Assembly (NCBI RefSeq): GCF_018449525.1
Contig: NZ_JAAVUS010000002.1
Span: 372,001 to 436,000 of the forward strand
Direction of reading: 5' to 3'
Length of the DNA stretch: 64,000 nt
From: Bradyrhizobium sp. dw_78
GTDB lineage: Bacteria > Pseudomonadota > Alphaproteobacteria > Rhizobiales > Xanthobacteraceae
The notes under the pieces were generated by a model, which searched no databases, was not told the DNA's origin, and saw only the letters and a list, made by a program, of their open reading frames with translations. This document shows positions 52,565 through 61,261 of the stretch, one piece after another (position 1 is the first letter of the stretch; each line of letters starts with the position of its first letter). The position numbers and the translations under genes are program-made.

Positions 52565-52869
52565 TGAAAATTCCTTTCTGCTGCGCGGCTGAATATCCGT
52601 TCGTCCGGTGTCATGGCGCTCGCGTTCCAGAACATCGCGCTCCAAAACAGGCGGCAAGGCATGGAGGCGCATGCTGAGGAAAGCCCCAGCCTGGCGGCGT
52701 CACAATTCGGATGATGGGTTTCGAGGGACGGCGTCGATGGCGTCGGTACTTAGCTATTCAAGCTTCGTGCCAAGCCGCCGGAGCGCAAAAAATATATAAA
52801 TTACAGTATTTTGCGGATCATGCCAGACGGCACTCGGAGCCCGGGCGCCGCATTCAAAATTTGCGATTC
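52565..52869 (-). other. Long narK leader/promoter region
   Basis: About 300 bp upstream of narK with no gene. An AT-rich stretch TTTATATATTTTTTGCG on the gene strand around 52780-52800 is a plausible core promoter, leaving about 215 nt of leader. Several small GC stems (for example CATG-cgcctc-CATG near 52658-52671) lie in it. In Bradyrhizobium this operon is controlled by NasS/NasT antitermination; the leader could hold such hairpins. Confidence 0.5.
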
Positions 52870-52902
52870 GCTCATTTGTTGTGCGCTACACAACAAATGA
52901 GC
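52870..52902. promoter_or_regulatory. Perfect 14-bp inverted repeat between dioxygenase and narK
   Basis: GCTCATTTGTTGTG (52870-52883) and CACAACAAATGAGC (52889-52902) are exact inverted copies around CGCTA. Relative AT-richness and lack of a U-tract on either side argue for a DNA-binding site or a terminator without tract. It is 50 bp downstream of the dioxygenase stop and about 300 bp upstream of narK. Confidence 0.6.
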
Positions 52903-52953
52903 AGGTCCTCAAGGGAGCCGATTTTTCCCGACAGATCCTGCCGGATCGACCGG

Positions 52954-53868
52954 TCAGGCGTCCTCGGTTTCCTTGAAGCCGAGCGGCAGCGGCGCTGTGC
53001 CCTGGCCGGGCTTCATGTGAAACTCATAGGTCATCAGATGCCACGGCCCGGCCGCCGGCTTGCCGTCCGGCATCACCGGATCGCTGCGCTTTTCGATTTT
53101 GGCAATCAAGTCATCCTTCACGCCGAACACCACATCGGAATCGAGATATTTGTCGCCGTCGATAAAGACATGGGTGATCAGCGGCTCGTAACCCGGTGCA
53201 TCGACAAGGAAATGCACATGCGCCGGCCGCATCGGGTGCCGTCTCGTTTGCAGGATCATCTCGCCGACCGGACCGTCGGTCGGGATTGGATAGCTGCATG
53301 GCAGAATGGTGCGGAAGAAAAACCGGCCGTCGGCATCGGTGACGAAGCGCGCCCGCGATGACGGGCCTTCCGCCGCATAAGACGGCTTTTGCGAGTCATA
53401 GAAGCCGTCATCATCGGCATGCCAGACATCGACCGGCACCCCCGCCAGCGGCTTGCCCTTGAGGTCGGTGACGCGGCTTTGCACGAACATCCGCTCGCCG
53501 GTCAGGTTGGCGGAGATATCGGTGCCGTGCGGCATCTGTTTGTGCTTGCCGACATAGAACGGGCCGAGCACGGTGGTCTCGGTCGCGCCCTCGCGTTCGC
53601 GATGGTTCACGGCATCGACCAGCATCGAAACCCCCAGCACATCCGACAACAGGATGAACTCCTGCCGGATCAAGGTGCATTTCTGGCCGGTGCGGGTCAG
53701 AAAATCGATCGCATATTCCCACTCTTCGAAGGTGAGATCGGTCTTGCGGACATAGTCATGCAGCGACTTCACCAGTTCCTGGAGCAGGAACTTGACCCGC
53801 GGATTCGGGGTGTCCTCGAAACTGTCGACCACGGCGGCGGTAAGCTGGGTGTCGTTGAACTGGGTCAT
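52954..53868 (-). CDS. Intradiol ring-cleavage dioxygenase (hydroxyquinol/catechol 1,2-type)
   Basis: 304-residue Fe(III) dioxygenase. The N-terminal helical dimerisation domain (VVDSFEDTPNPRVKFLLQEL) is followed by the catalytic beta-sandwich. Iron ligands Tyr, Tyr, His, His appear in DDGFYDSQ, CSYPIPTDGP and HPMRPAHVHFLV. It opens catechols or hydroxyquinols between the two hydroxyls to give cis,cis-muconates. Length and the long N-terminal domain fit the hydroxyquinol 1,2-dioxygenase group. Maleylacetate reductase is not adjacent. ATG 53868 has AGGA eight bases upstream. Confidence 0.88.
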   Translation of the reverse strand: MTQFNDTQLTAAVVDSFEDTPNPRVKFLLQELVKSLHDYVRKTDLTFEEWEYAIDFLTRTGQKCTLIRQEFILLSDVLGVSMLVDAVNHREREGATETTVLGPFYVGKHKQMPHGTDISANLTGERMFVQSRVTDLKGKPLAGVPVDVWHADDDGFYDSQKPSYAAEGPSSRARFVTDADGRFFFRTILPCSYPIPTDGPVGEMILQTRRHPMRPAHVHFLVDAPGYEPLITHVFIDGDKYLDSDVVFGVKDDLIAKIEKRSDPVMPDGKPAAGPWHLMTYEFHMKPGQGTAPLPLGFKETEDA

Positions 53869-54005
53869 TGGACCATCCTGCAAGGTGCGCGTTTCCCGAC
53901 AACAAGCCTACACCAGCGACCCCGCCGGGGTAAGCAGGAGCGATTGGAACGAGGCGGTCTTTTCAGCTATCAAGACCGCCTTAACCGCTCCGGAGACATC
54001 GCCCG

Positions 54006-55274
54006 ATGCTAGCCCCCGCCCCGCCCGAATCCGCCGGCATGTCCAAGGCCGCCTTCGACCGCATCGAGGACCATCTCAAGCAGCGCTATGTCGAGGCCGG
54101 CCGCTTTCCGGGAACGCAGCTCGTGGTCTATCGCCGCGGCAAGGTGGTCCATAGCGCGGTGCAGGGCTTCGCCGATATCGAACGGAAAGTGCCGGTCAAG
54201 GACGATACGATTTTTCGCATCTATTCGATGACCAAGCCTCTCACCAGCGTCGCCTTCATGATGCTGTTCGAGGAAGGCCGCGTCGCGCTGGACGAGCCGG
54301 TCCATAAATACATTCCCGAATGGAAGGACCTCGGCGTTTTCGCCGCCGGCACCGGGCCCGCCTTCCTGACCAGGCCGCCGTCGCGGCCGATGCTGATCGT
54401 GGACCTGTTGCGGCACACTTCCGGCCTGACCTACGGCTTCCAGCAGCGATCCAACGTCGACGCCGCCTACCGCGCCAAGGACATCGGCGGGGTGGAGAAG
54501 GCCGGGACGCTGTCCTCGATGATCGAGGACCTCGCCAGGATCCCGCTTGAATTCTCGCCCGGAGAGGCCTGGAATTATTCGGTTTCGACCGACGTGATCG
54601 GCTATCTGATCGGCAAGATCTCGGGCCAGCCGTTCGAGCAGTTTCTGAAGGAGCGCATCCTGGATCCGCTCGGCATGAGCGATACCGACTTTTATGTGCC
54701 GGCCGGCAAGGCCCATCGTCTGGCGGCCTGCTACTCGGCCGATCCGCAGGGCGGCATGAATTTTCACGGCGCCGGCCGCAAGAGCAGCCTGACCTTGCAG
54801 GACGATCCGGCCACGAGTTCGTTCCTGGCGCCGCCCTCGCTGATTTCCGGCGGCGGCGGGCTGGTTTCGACCGCGGACGACTATCTCACCTTCTGCCGCG
54901 CGCTGCTCAATGGCGGCGAGCTTGGCGGCGTCAGGCTGCTTGGCCCGAAAACGCTGGCGCTGATGACGACCAATCATCTTCCGGGCGGACGCGACCTGCC
55001 GGAAATGTCGCGGTCGCTGTTCAGCGAGGCGGCCTATAACGGCATCGGCTTCGGCCTGGGCTTCTCGGTGACGATGGATCCCGCCAAGACCTTGGTCCCC
55101 GGCAGCGCCGGCGAATATGCCTGGGGCGGCGCCGCGACCACCTCGTTCTGGATCGATCCGGCGGAAGAACTGATCGCGATCTTCATGACCCAGGTGCTGC
55201 CGTCGAGCGCCTATCCGATCCGGCGCGAGCTGCGGACCATGATCTACGCCGGGATCACCGACAGCAATTTGTAG
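54006..55274 (+). CDS. Serine hydrolase of the beta-lactamase/class C family
   Basis: 422-residue beta-lactamase-fold protein. The SxxK nucleophile is in RIYSMTKPLTS, the second motif is WNYSVSTDVIGYL (Tyr followed by Ser, not the YxN of true class C beta-lactamases), and a late AWGGAATTSFW replaces KTG. This pattern is that of esterases and D-aminopeptidases (EstB-like) rather than antibiotic-hydrolysing enzymes. There is no signal peptide, supporting a cytosolic esterase. Substrate unknown. Confidence 0.85.
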   Translation: MLAPAPPESAGMSKAAFDRIEDHLKQRYVEAGRFPGTQLVVYRRGKVVHSAVQGFADIERKVPVKDDTIFRIYSMTKPLTSVAFMMLFEEGRVALDEPVHKYIPEWKDLGVFAAGTGPAFLTRPPSRPMLIVDLLRHTSGLTYGFQQRSNVDAAYRAKDIGGVEKAGTLSSMIEDLARIPLEFSPGEAWNYSVSTDVIGYLIGKISGQPFEQFLKERILDPLGMSDTDFYVPAGKAHRLAACYSADPQGGMNFHGAGRKSSLTLQDDPATSSFLAPPSLISGGGGLVSTADDYLTFCRALLNGGELGGVRLLGPKTLALMTTNHLPGGRDLPEMSRSLFSEAAYNGIGFGLGFSVTMDPAKTLVPGSAGEYAWGGAATTSFWIDPAEELIAIFMTQVLPSSAYPIRRELRTMIYAGITDSNL

Positions 55275-55286
55275 GCGCGCTAATCC

Positions 55287-56021
55287 CTAGCCAAAATTCT
55301 GCAGCGCCGGAAACGTCTCCAACAGCCAGATGCTGACATTGGAGATCGCGCCGGTGAGAAAGGCTATGCCGGTGAGAACCATCAGCACGCCCATCGCCCG
55401 CTCGACATTGGCGAGGTGCCGTTTCATCCGCGCAAACAGCGACGAGAACTGCTCGAGCATGAACGCCGCGAGCAGGAACGGAATGCCGAGGCCGGCGGAA
55501 TAGACCGCAAGCAGGCCCGCCCCCTTCGCCACCGTGGCCTCGGCGGCCGCGACCGACAGGATGGCCGCGAGGATCGGCCCGATGCAGGGGGTCCAACCGA
55601 ACGCAAAGGCCAGACCCATTATATAGGCCCCCCACAGACCGACCGGCTTCGGAATCGTCAGGCGCCCTTCCCGCATCAGGAATCCGATCCGCGTCAGCCC
55701 CAGGAAATGCAGGCCCATAACGATGATGACGATGCCGGCAAGGATCGACAATTCCGCCGACCAGGCCCGTATCAAGGCGCCGACCAGGGACGCGCTGGCG
55801 CCGAGCGCCACAAACACGGTCGAAAACCCGAGCACGAACACCAGAGCGGAAATCATCACGGCGCGCCTGGAGACGGACTCCGGCTCGTCATTGGCGACGT
55901 GCTCGATGGTCGCGCCAGTCAGGTAGACCAGATAAGGCGGCACCAGAGGGAGCACGCAAGGTGACAGAAAGCTGACCAAACCCGCAATCAGCGCCGCCGG
56001 GATCGAAACATCGTGAATCAT
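55287..56021 (-). CDS. ccdA: Cytochrome c biogenesis protein CcdA
   Basis: 244-residue membrane protein with six transmembrane helices. The two redox Cys are in SFLSPCVLPLVPPYL (TM1) and FGWTPCIGPILAA (TM4). It passes reducing equivalents from cytoplasmic thioredoxin across the membrane to periplasmic thiol proteins, as in cytochrome c maturation. ATG 56021 is used; the 20-residue extension to 56081 is unlikely. No thioredoxin-like CcmG/TlpA gene is beside it. Confidence 0.9.
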   Translation of the reverse strand: MIHDVSIPAALIAGLVSFLSPCVLPLVPPYLVYLTGATIEHVANDEPESVSRRAVMISALVFVLGFSTVFVALGASASLVGALIRAWSAELSILAGIVIIVMGLHFLGLTRIGFLMREGRLTIPKPVGLWGAYIMGLAFAFGWTPCIGPILAAILSVAAAEATVAKGAGLLAVYSAGLGIPFLLAAFMLEQFSSLFARMKRHLANVERAMGVLMVLTGIAFLTGAISNVSIWLLETFPALQNFG

Positions 56022-56395
56022 GAAGTCAGTATCATTTCCTGATTGCGAGGCGCATCCCGCGTAGCGACCACGCCGACACAATATCTACGAGATTGATCCG
56101 GCCCGACGTAACGGAGGCGCAAGATTATTTCGATCAACTATACGGCACCGGAACGATTCGGGCGTTCCCGGTCCTAAAAATACGCCTGCTCGCGAAACGG
56201 AGGACGATAGTACCTCTGAACCTAGAATTGCATCTGGTATTCGATCCATCCTATCATCCGGCCGACAGCCAAATAGTGGAACAAAATTCACGTGATTTGT
56301 GGATGAATTCCTCCATCCCGGCAATTCAAAGCGGTTATAAGATGAATCCCAGACCTAGCAATTTGGGATACCCGATCGAAGGACGATGAAGCAGA
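56022..56395. other. Low-GC intergenic region upstream of the XRE regulator
   Basis: About 370 bp of noticeably AT-richer sequence than the rest of the window. Plus-strand frame 56093-56389 starts with TTG, has no Shine-Dalgarno and no coding-like composition, so no gene is called. It probably contains promoters of ccdA and the regulator. Confidence 0.6.
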
Positions 56396-56791
56396 ATGAA
56401 CAAATCAGCGGCAAAGAAAATGAAGCAGCGCAGCGCCGGCAAGCCCGACATTGAACTGGGCAAGAGGATTCGCTTGCGTCGTGTCGAGCAGCGAATCTCG
56501 CAGGCGGAGCTCGGCGAGCAGCTCGGCGTCAGTTTTCAGCAGGTCCAGAAATATGAAAAGGGCGTCAACCGAGTCGGCGCCGCCCGGCTTCAGCAGATCG
56601 CCACCGCGCTCGACGTGCCCGTTACCTTCTTCTACGACGGCGACGGCAAAGCGCGGGAAGTCGAAAGCCTGCTTTTTCTCGATAGCTCGTTCAGCCTGAG
56701 ATTGCTTCGCGCCTACAGCAAGATCAAGGATCAGACCGTGCAGCGTCAGCTGGTGTCGCTGATGGAATCGATCGCCGCCAACGAAGGCTAG
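56396..56791 (+). CDS. XRE-family helix-turn-helix regulator
   Basis: 131-residue regulator. The HTH spans about residues 23-75: GKRIRLRRVEQRISQAELG, EQLGVSFQQVQKYEKGVNRV and LQQIATALDVPVTFF. The remaining 45 residues form a short C-terminal helix pair (DSSFSLRLLRAYSKIKDQ). Such small XRE proteins are common in rhizobia; target and ligand cannot be read. Start ATG 56396 is preceded by GAAGGACGATGAAGCAG. Confidence 0.85.
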   Translation: MNKSAAKKMKQRSAGKPDIELGKRIRLRRVEQRISQAELGEQLGVSFQQVQKYEKGVNRVGAARLQQIATALDVPVTFFYDGDGKAREVESLLFLDSSFSLRLLRAYSKIKDQTVQRQLVSLMESIAANEG

Positions 56792-57061
56792 GTCTCCGAT
56801 GCCGGTGAACATGGATCGGTGAGTATACCGATTGCAACACTCACCCGTGCGATAAACTTCTTGCTGGAGGCTACGGCGCTGATCCCTCGGGACGTTGCCC
56901 TCAGCGTATTCGTGATGTCCCTCGCCGATATGCCGCGCGCTCCGTAGATGGACATGAGCTCGGATTTCTCGATCGCCCGGCAAATTTCCTGTTCGAGCTG
57001 CTCTCTCCGATCTTGAATGATTGCCCCGCCGATTTGAAGACTTGCCTGGAGCAGGTCCGAG

Positions 57062-57194
57062 TTTGCGCCCGGTCTGTATAAAGCCGCTCGGTCTTCACTT
57101 CAGGATGACGTTGAGCGGCCTCATCGAACATCTCGCGAAAGAACGCGAACGCCTTGAACACATTGGCTTTGTCGACGCAGATTAAACCGCCATC
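57062..57194 (-). pseudogene. Fragment of an isocitrate/isopropylmalate-type dehydrogenase gene
   Basis: The minus strand encodes DGGLICVDKANVFKAFAFF and REMFDEAAQRHPEVKTERLY then TDRAQ, which matches the central VDKANV...WRE...YPDVE..H.YVD block of isopropylmalate/isocitrate dehydrogenases. Upstream and downstream parts of the family are missing, and the frame then runs into unrelated residues. A 45-residue decayed piece is the simplest reading. A second frame just downstream encodes LLQASLQIGGAIIQDRR and more, without a start. The whole 56792-57301 gap has no other gene. Confidence 0.6.
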
Positions 57195-57301
57195 GACGCG
57201 CCCACAGGCCTTGGGGCGCTCTGCCAGCCAATCGCCGCGCAAAGGAAGAATGGATTGCTTCGCTCGCGATGACGGGGAGGCTGTTTGGGGCGTCAGCGCA
57301 C

Positions 57302-58369
57302 TTACGGCGTCAGCACAGCACGGCCGACCAGCCTGCCCTTTTGCAGATCGACCAGGGCTTCATTGGCTTTGGCCAGCGGCATCGGCGTCACCGGGATCGG
57401 CGCGATCTTTTTGGCGCGCACCAGGTCGAGCAATTCCTGCGTTTCCCGCAAATTGCCGACATAGCTGCCCTGAATCGTGATGGCCTTGATCGGGATCAGC
57501 GGCAGCGCCCAGGGCGCGCCGCCGCCGAACAGGCCGACGATCACGAGCTTACCGCCTTTGGTCAGGCAGTCGAACCCGAGCTGGGTGCTGGCCTCGTTGC
57601 CGACGAGGTCGATCACGGCGCGGATCGGCCCGCCGGCTTTTGCGGCGAGCTGTTCCAGCGCATCGGGGGCCTTGCCGTCGACGGTCGCCAGCGCGCCGGC
57701 TTTTTCCGCGGCTTCCCGCTTGCGTGCGTCGATATCGACCACGATCGCGCCTTTACCGCCCAAGGCTTTCAACAGCGACAGCGCCATCAGGCCGAGGCCG
57801 CCGGCGCCGAAAATGACGATCGGCGTGTGGAAACAGTTTTCGACCTTCTTCAGCGCGCTGTAGGTGGTGACACCGGAGCAGGCATAAGGCGCGGCGGTGA
57901 CGGGATCGAGCCCCTTCAGGTTCAGGAGATAACGGGGATGCGGCACCGTCATGTGGTCGGCATAGCCGCCGTCGCAATAGACGCCGAGCGAAGCCGGTTT
58001 CAGGCACATATTCTCATTGCCGGCGAGGCAGGTTTCGCATTTGCCGCAACCAAGCCAGGGATAGGCCAGCGCGACGTCACCGATCTTGAGACCGCCTTTG
58101 TCGGCGTCCTTCACATCGGGCCCGAACGCCACGATCTCGCCGACGGTCTCGTGCCCCATCGTCCGCGGCAGCGAGACGCCGCGATCTTTCAGCGAAAGCC
58201 GCTTCCGTCCATGTCCGAGATCGTAGCCGCCTTCCCAGATATGCAGATCGCTGTGGCAGACGCCGGCCGCCTTGACCTTGATCAGGACCTGCGTTCCCGA
58301 CGGCTGCGGCGTCGGCGCATCGACCTCCGCCAGCGGCGCATTGAACTCGATGACCTTAAAACTCTTCAT
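57302..58369 (-). CDS. Zinc-dependent alcohol dehydrogenase
   Basis: 355-residue zinc MDR alcohol dehydrogenase. Catalytic zinc ligands are Cys in AAGVCHSDLH and His/Glu in MGHETVGEI; the structural zinc site is CGKCETCLAGNENMC. The NAD motif is FGAGGLGLMALSLL. It oxidises alcohols (possibly aromatic or formaldehyde-type) with NAD+. ATG 58369 has GGGAGAGAAGC upstream. It precedes no obvious operon partner; the CoA-transferase is on the same strand 96 bp upstream. Confidence 0.88.
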   Translation of the reverse strand: MKSFKVIEFNAPLAEVDAPTPQPSGTQVLIKVKAAGVCHSDLHIWEGGYDLGHGRKRLSLKDRGVSLPRTMGHETVGEIVAFGPDVKDADKGGLKIGDVALAYPWLGCGKCETCLAGNENMCLKPASLGVYCDGGYADHMTVPHPRYLLNLKGLDPVTAAPYACSGVTTYSALKKVENCFHTPIVIFGAGGLGLMALSLLKALGGKGAIVVDIDARKREAAEKAGALATVDGKAPDALEQLAAKAGGPIRAVIDLVGNEASTQLGFDCLTKGGKLVIVGLFGGGAPWALPLIPIKAITIQGSYVGNLRETQELLDLVRAKKIAPIPVTPMPLAKANEALVDLQKGRLVGRAVLTP

Positions 58370-58465
58370 CGCTTCTCTCCCGATGTTTTTGATCGCTTTG
58401 GCGATTTTCTTAAAGTCGACACTGCCACGTCTCGGTGACAGAGACAAACGAGGCCGGCTCCCGCT

Positions 58466-59671
58466 TCAGCGCTGCAACGCCATCACGGGCTTACCGATGA
58501 AGGCGGCGATTTCGTCGTCGGACAGGCCGGCCTCCTTCATATAAGTCACGCTATGCTCGCCCAGCGTCGCCGCCCGCCGCCCGGCCGAGATTTGGGCCCC
58601 GGACATGCGGAACGGCAAATTCATGACCTTGAAAGTGCCGCCGCCGTCCTCCACTTCGGCCAGCGCGCCGCGATGGGCGATCTGCGGATCGGCCAAGGCT
58701 TCGGCGACCGTGCGGTAGGGCGAACTGGGGACCCCGCTCCGGTTGAGCGCCGCAAGGCATTGTTCGGTCGAAAGCGTGCGTGACCAGGCTTCGACACCAT
58801 CCATCAAGGCGTCCCAATTGGTGCGGCGGTCGTTGTATTTCGCAAAGCGCGGATCGTCGATCCATTCGGGATGACCGGCCGCCGCTGCCAGATTCTGGAA
58901 TGTCTTCTCGCTCGCGGTGGCGATCATGACATATCCATCGGCGGTCTCGACCGGCCCGAACAGCGGACGGCCCGGCGGCGACACCTCGAATTGCGACCAT
59001 TGCACTTCATTGAGGGTCAGGCTGAGCATCGATTCCAGCATCGAGACGTCGATATGCTGGCCGCTTCGGCTGCCCTGACGCTGGTAGAGCGCGGCTGCGA
59101 TCGCCCCGAAGGCATAAACGCCGGTCAGGACGTCGGCATGATAGACGCCGCAATAATCCGGCCGGCTGCGCCCGGGCTGATAGGCCAGATGCGCCATGTC
59201 GTAGCCGGCAGCGGCATGGATCACCGGCGCATAGGCCGGCAGTTCGGCCGACGGGCCGGTCTGGCCGTAGCCGGAGATCGAACAATAGATCAGCCCCGGA
59301 TTAAGCTGGCGCAACGTGTCGTAATCGAGCTTCAACCGCCGCATCACGCCGGGGCGAAAATTCTCGACCAGAATATCCGTGCTCGCCACCAGCTTGCGGA
59401 CGATTTCGATCGCCTTCGGCGATTTCAGATCGAGCACCAGGCTTTTTTTGCCGGCGTTGAGCTGGCCGAAGACCGAACTGAAATGATGCCGGACCGGCGG
59501 GCGCGATCGCATCGTCTCGCCTTCCACCGATTCAATCTTGATGACCTCCGCCCCCATGTCGGCGAGCATCCGCGTGCAGTGCGGACCGGCGATCGTGGTC
59601 GAAAAATCAAGCACGCGAAGGCCTGTGAAGCTCTGTGTCAAATTACCCTCATCGTTTCCTGCTACGGTCAT
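58466..59671 (-). CDS. Class III (CaiB/BaiF) CoA-transferase
   Basis: 401-residue family III CoA-transferase. N-terminal GLRVLDFSTTIAGPHCTRML, the central DLKSPKAIEIVRKLV and VENFRPGVMRRLKLDYD, and the catalytic Asp in CGVYHADVLTG are seen. It transfers CoA between carboxylic acids, activating an acid for beta-oxidation or degradation. Partner acid unknown. It lies near the zinc alcohol dehydrogenase on the same strand, so both may serve one pathway. Confidence 0.88.
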   Translation of the reverse strand: MTVAGNDEGNLTQSFTGLRVLDFSTTIAGPHCTRMLADMGAEVIKIESVEGETMRSRPPVRHHFSSVFGQLNAGKKSLVLDLKSPKAIEIVRKLVASTDILVENFRPGVMRRLKLDYDTLRQLNPGLIYCSISGYGQTGPSAELPAYAPVIHAAAGYDMAHLAYQPGRSRPDYCGVYHADVLTGVYAFGAIAAALYQRQGSRSGQHIDVSMLESMLSLTLNEVQWSQFEVSPPGRPLFGPVETADGYVMIATASEKTFQNLAAAAGHPEWIDDPRFAKYNDRRTNWDALMDGVEAWSRTLSTEQCLAALNRSGVPSSPYRTVAEALADPQIAHRGALAEVEDGGGTFKVMNLPFRMSGAQISAGRRAATLGEHSVTYMKEAGLSDDEIAAFIGKPVMALQR

Positions 59672-59840
59672 TCCCGAGATTCCTCAGGACGCACTCTCTG
59701 GCGCGGCGTGACCCTAAATTGCACCGACAGCGCAGGGAAGCTCTTTACTTTGCGACTCGCACATCCCATTTCCATACTGAGCAAAGCAGACTGGACCTTT
59801 TCTTGCATGACGCGGACCTGAGCTGGTCCGGGGGCACTTC

Positions 59841-61256
59841 TTGAAAGTACTTTTCGTCACCACAGAGATGGACGACTTCGTCCGCGTTGGCGGTCTTGCC
59901 GCCGTTTCCGCCGCCCTTCCCCGAGCGCTCCGCCTGCAGAACGACGTCAGGATTTTTCTTCCGGGTTATCGGAAGGTCGTCGAGCAACTCACCCATATTG
60001 AAGTTGTCGGCCATTGCCCGCCTTTGGCGGAGATGCCGGCCTGCAGCATCGGCTTGGCGTCGGCCAGGGACGGACTTCCGGTCTATGTGCTGCTGTGTCC
60101 ACAACTCTATGATCGGCCCGGCAATCCCTATGGCGATCCGTCGGGCCAGGACTGGCCCGATAACGATCTGCGCTTCGGGCGGCTGGCTTCCGCCGCTGCC
60201 CGGTTGGCAGCCGGCATGGTGGACAGAAACTGGGCAGCGGACCTGGTTCATGCCAATGACTGGCAGGCTGCGCTTGTCCCCGCCTATCTTGCCTGGAGCG
60301 GAGTCCGGATCCCGAGCATCCTGACCATCCACAATCTCGCCTATCAGGGACTCTTCCCGAAGGAGTCGCTGCGGCGGATCGGCGCGCCCGAGAGCTCCTT
60401 CCATATCGAAGGACTGGAATTCTACGGCAAACTGTCCTTTCTCAAGGGCGGCATCGTCTACGCTTCGCACCTGACCACCGTCAGCGAAACCTATGCCAGG
60501 GAAATCACTACGCCGGAGTTCGGCTGCGGACTCGAAGGGCTGCTCCGGATTCGCTCCAACGCCGCGCGATTGACAGGTATCCTGAACGGCATCGACGAGA
60601 GCTGGGACCCGCGCTGCTGTTCGCAGCTCGCCCACCCGTTCGGGGCCGGAGACTGGGAAGGCAAGCGCGCCAACGCCGATTACGTCCGCCAGCAATTCGG
60701 CCTTGCGGTCTCCCGCGGTCCGATTTTCGGTCTCGTCGCCCGTCTCGTGCATCAGAAAGGCGTCGATCTCGTGCTGTCCGCCGCCGACGAGATCATCGAG
60801 GCCGGTGGACAGATCATCGTCACCGGCAGCGGCGAACCCGGAATCGAACAGGCGTTGGTCGAGGCGCACCGCCGCCGGCCCCACGCCATCGGGGTCGCGA
60901 TCGGATTCAACGACGGCCAGGCCCGGCGGATTTTTGCCGGCAGCGATTTCACCCTGATGCCGTCGCGGTTCGAGCCGTGCGGATTGAGCCAGATGTACGC
61001 CCAGAAATTCGGATCGCTGCCGATCGGCCATCAAACCGGCGGGCTCGCCGAAACCATCCTGGACGGCGAAACCGGATTTCTGTTCACGCAGCCTTCCACG
61101 GAATCGTTTCTCGGCGGCGTCCGCCGGGCATTCACGACCTTCGCGGCCAAGGACCGCCTCAACTCGATGCGCCGCAACGCGATGGCGCGGTCGTTCAGCT
61201 GGGATATTTCCGCCGCCTGCTATGGCGCGCTCTATCGGAAATCGTTGTCGGCCTGA
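59841..61256 (+). CDS. glgA: Glycogen synthase (GT5) with Arg in place of the KxGGL lysine
   Basis: 471-residue GT5 glycosyltransferase that transfers glucose from ADP-glucose to glycogen. N-terminal MKVLFVTTEMDDFVRVGGLA should hold the KxGGL ADP-glucose motif; position 15 is Arg instead of Lys. Other features are normal: VHANDWQAAL, HNLAYQGLF, a C-terminal RLVHQKGVDL and SRFEPCGLSQ, then QTGGLAET. TTG start at 59841 after GGGGGCAC. Downstream are an MFS transporter, a PRC-barrel protein and a debranching-type enzyme on the other strand. Confidence 0.88.
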   Translation: MKVLFVTTEMDDFVRVGGLAAVSAALPRALRLQNDVRIFLPGYRKVVEQLTHIEVVGHCPPLAEMPACSIGLASARDGLPVYVLLCPQLYDRPGNPYGDPSGQDWPDNDLRFGRLASAAARLAAGMVDRNWAADLVHANDWQAALVPAYLAWSGVRIPSILTIHNLAYQGLFPKESLRRIGAPESSFHIEGLEFYGKLSFLKGGIVYASHLTTVSETYAREITTPEFGCGLEGLLRIRSNAARLTGILNGIDESWDPRCCSQLAHPFGAGDWEGKRANADYVRQQFGLAVSRGPIFGLVARLVHQKGVDLVLSAADEIIEAGGQIIVTGSGEPGIEQALVEAHRRRPHAIGVAIGFNDGQARRIFAGSDFTLMPSRFEPCGLSQMYAQKFGSLPIGHQTGGLAETILDGETGFLFTQPSTESFLGGVRRAFTTFAAKDRLNSMRRNAMARSFSWDISAACYGALYRKSLSA

Positions 61257-61261
61257 AGCGC

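Noticed and set aside
52811..52826. TGGCATGATCCGCAA as a sigma-54 promoter for narK
   Set aside because: Only eight bases separate GG and GC; sigma-54 promoters need ten.
54006..55274. Beta-lactamase-like gene as an antibiotic-resistance determinant
   Set aside because: The YxN motif reads YSV, the KTG box is missing and there is no signal peptide, which fits an esterase or peptidase of the fold instead.
56093..56389. 98-codon frame beginning with TTG before the XRE regulator
   Set aside because: No Shine-Dalgarno, no homology recognised, AT-rich non-coding character.
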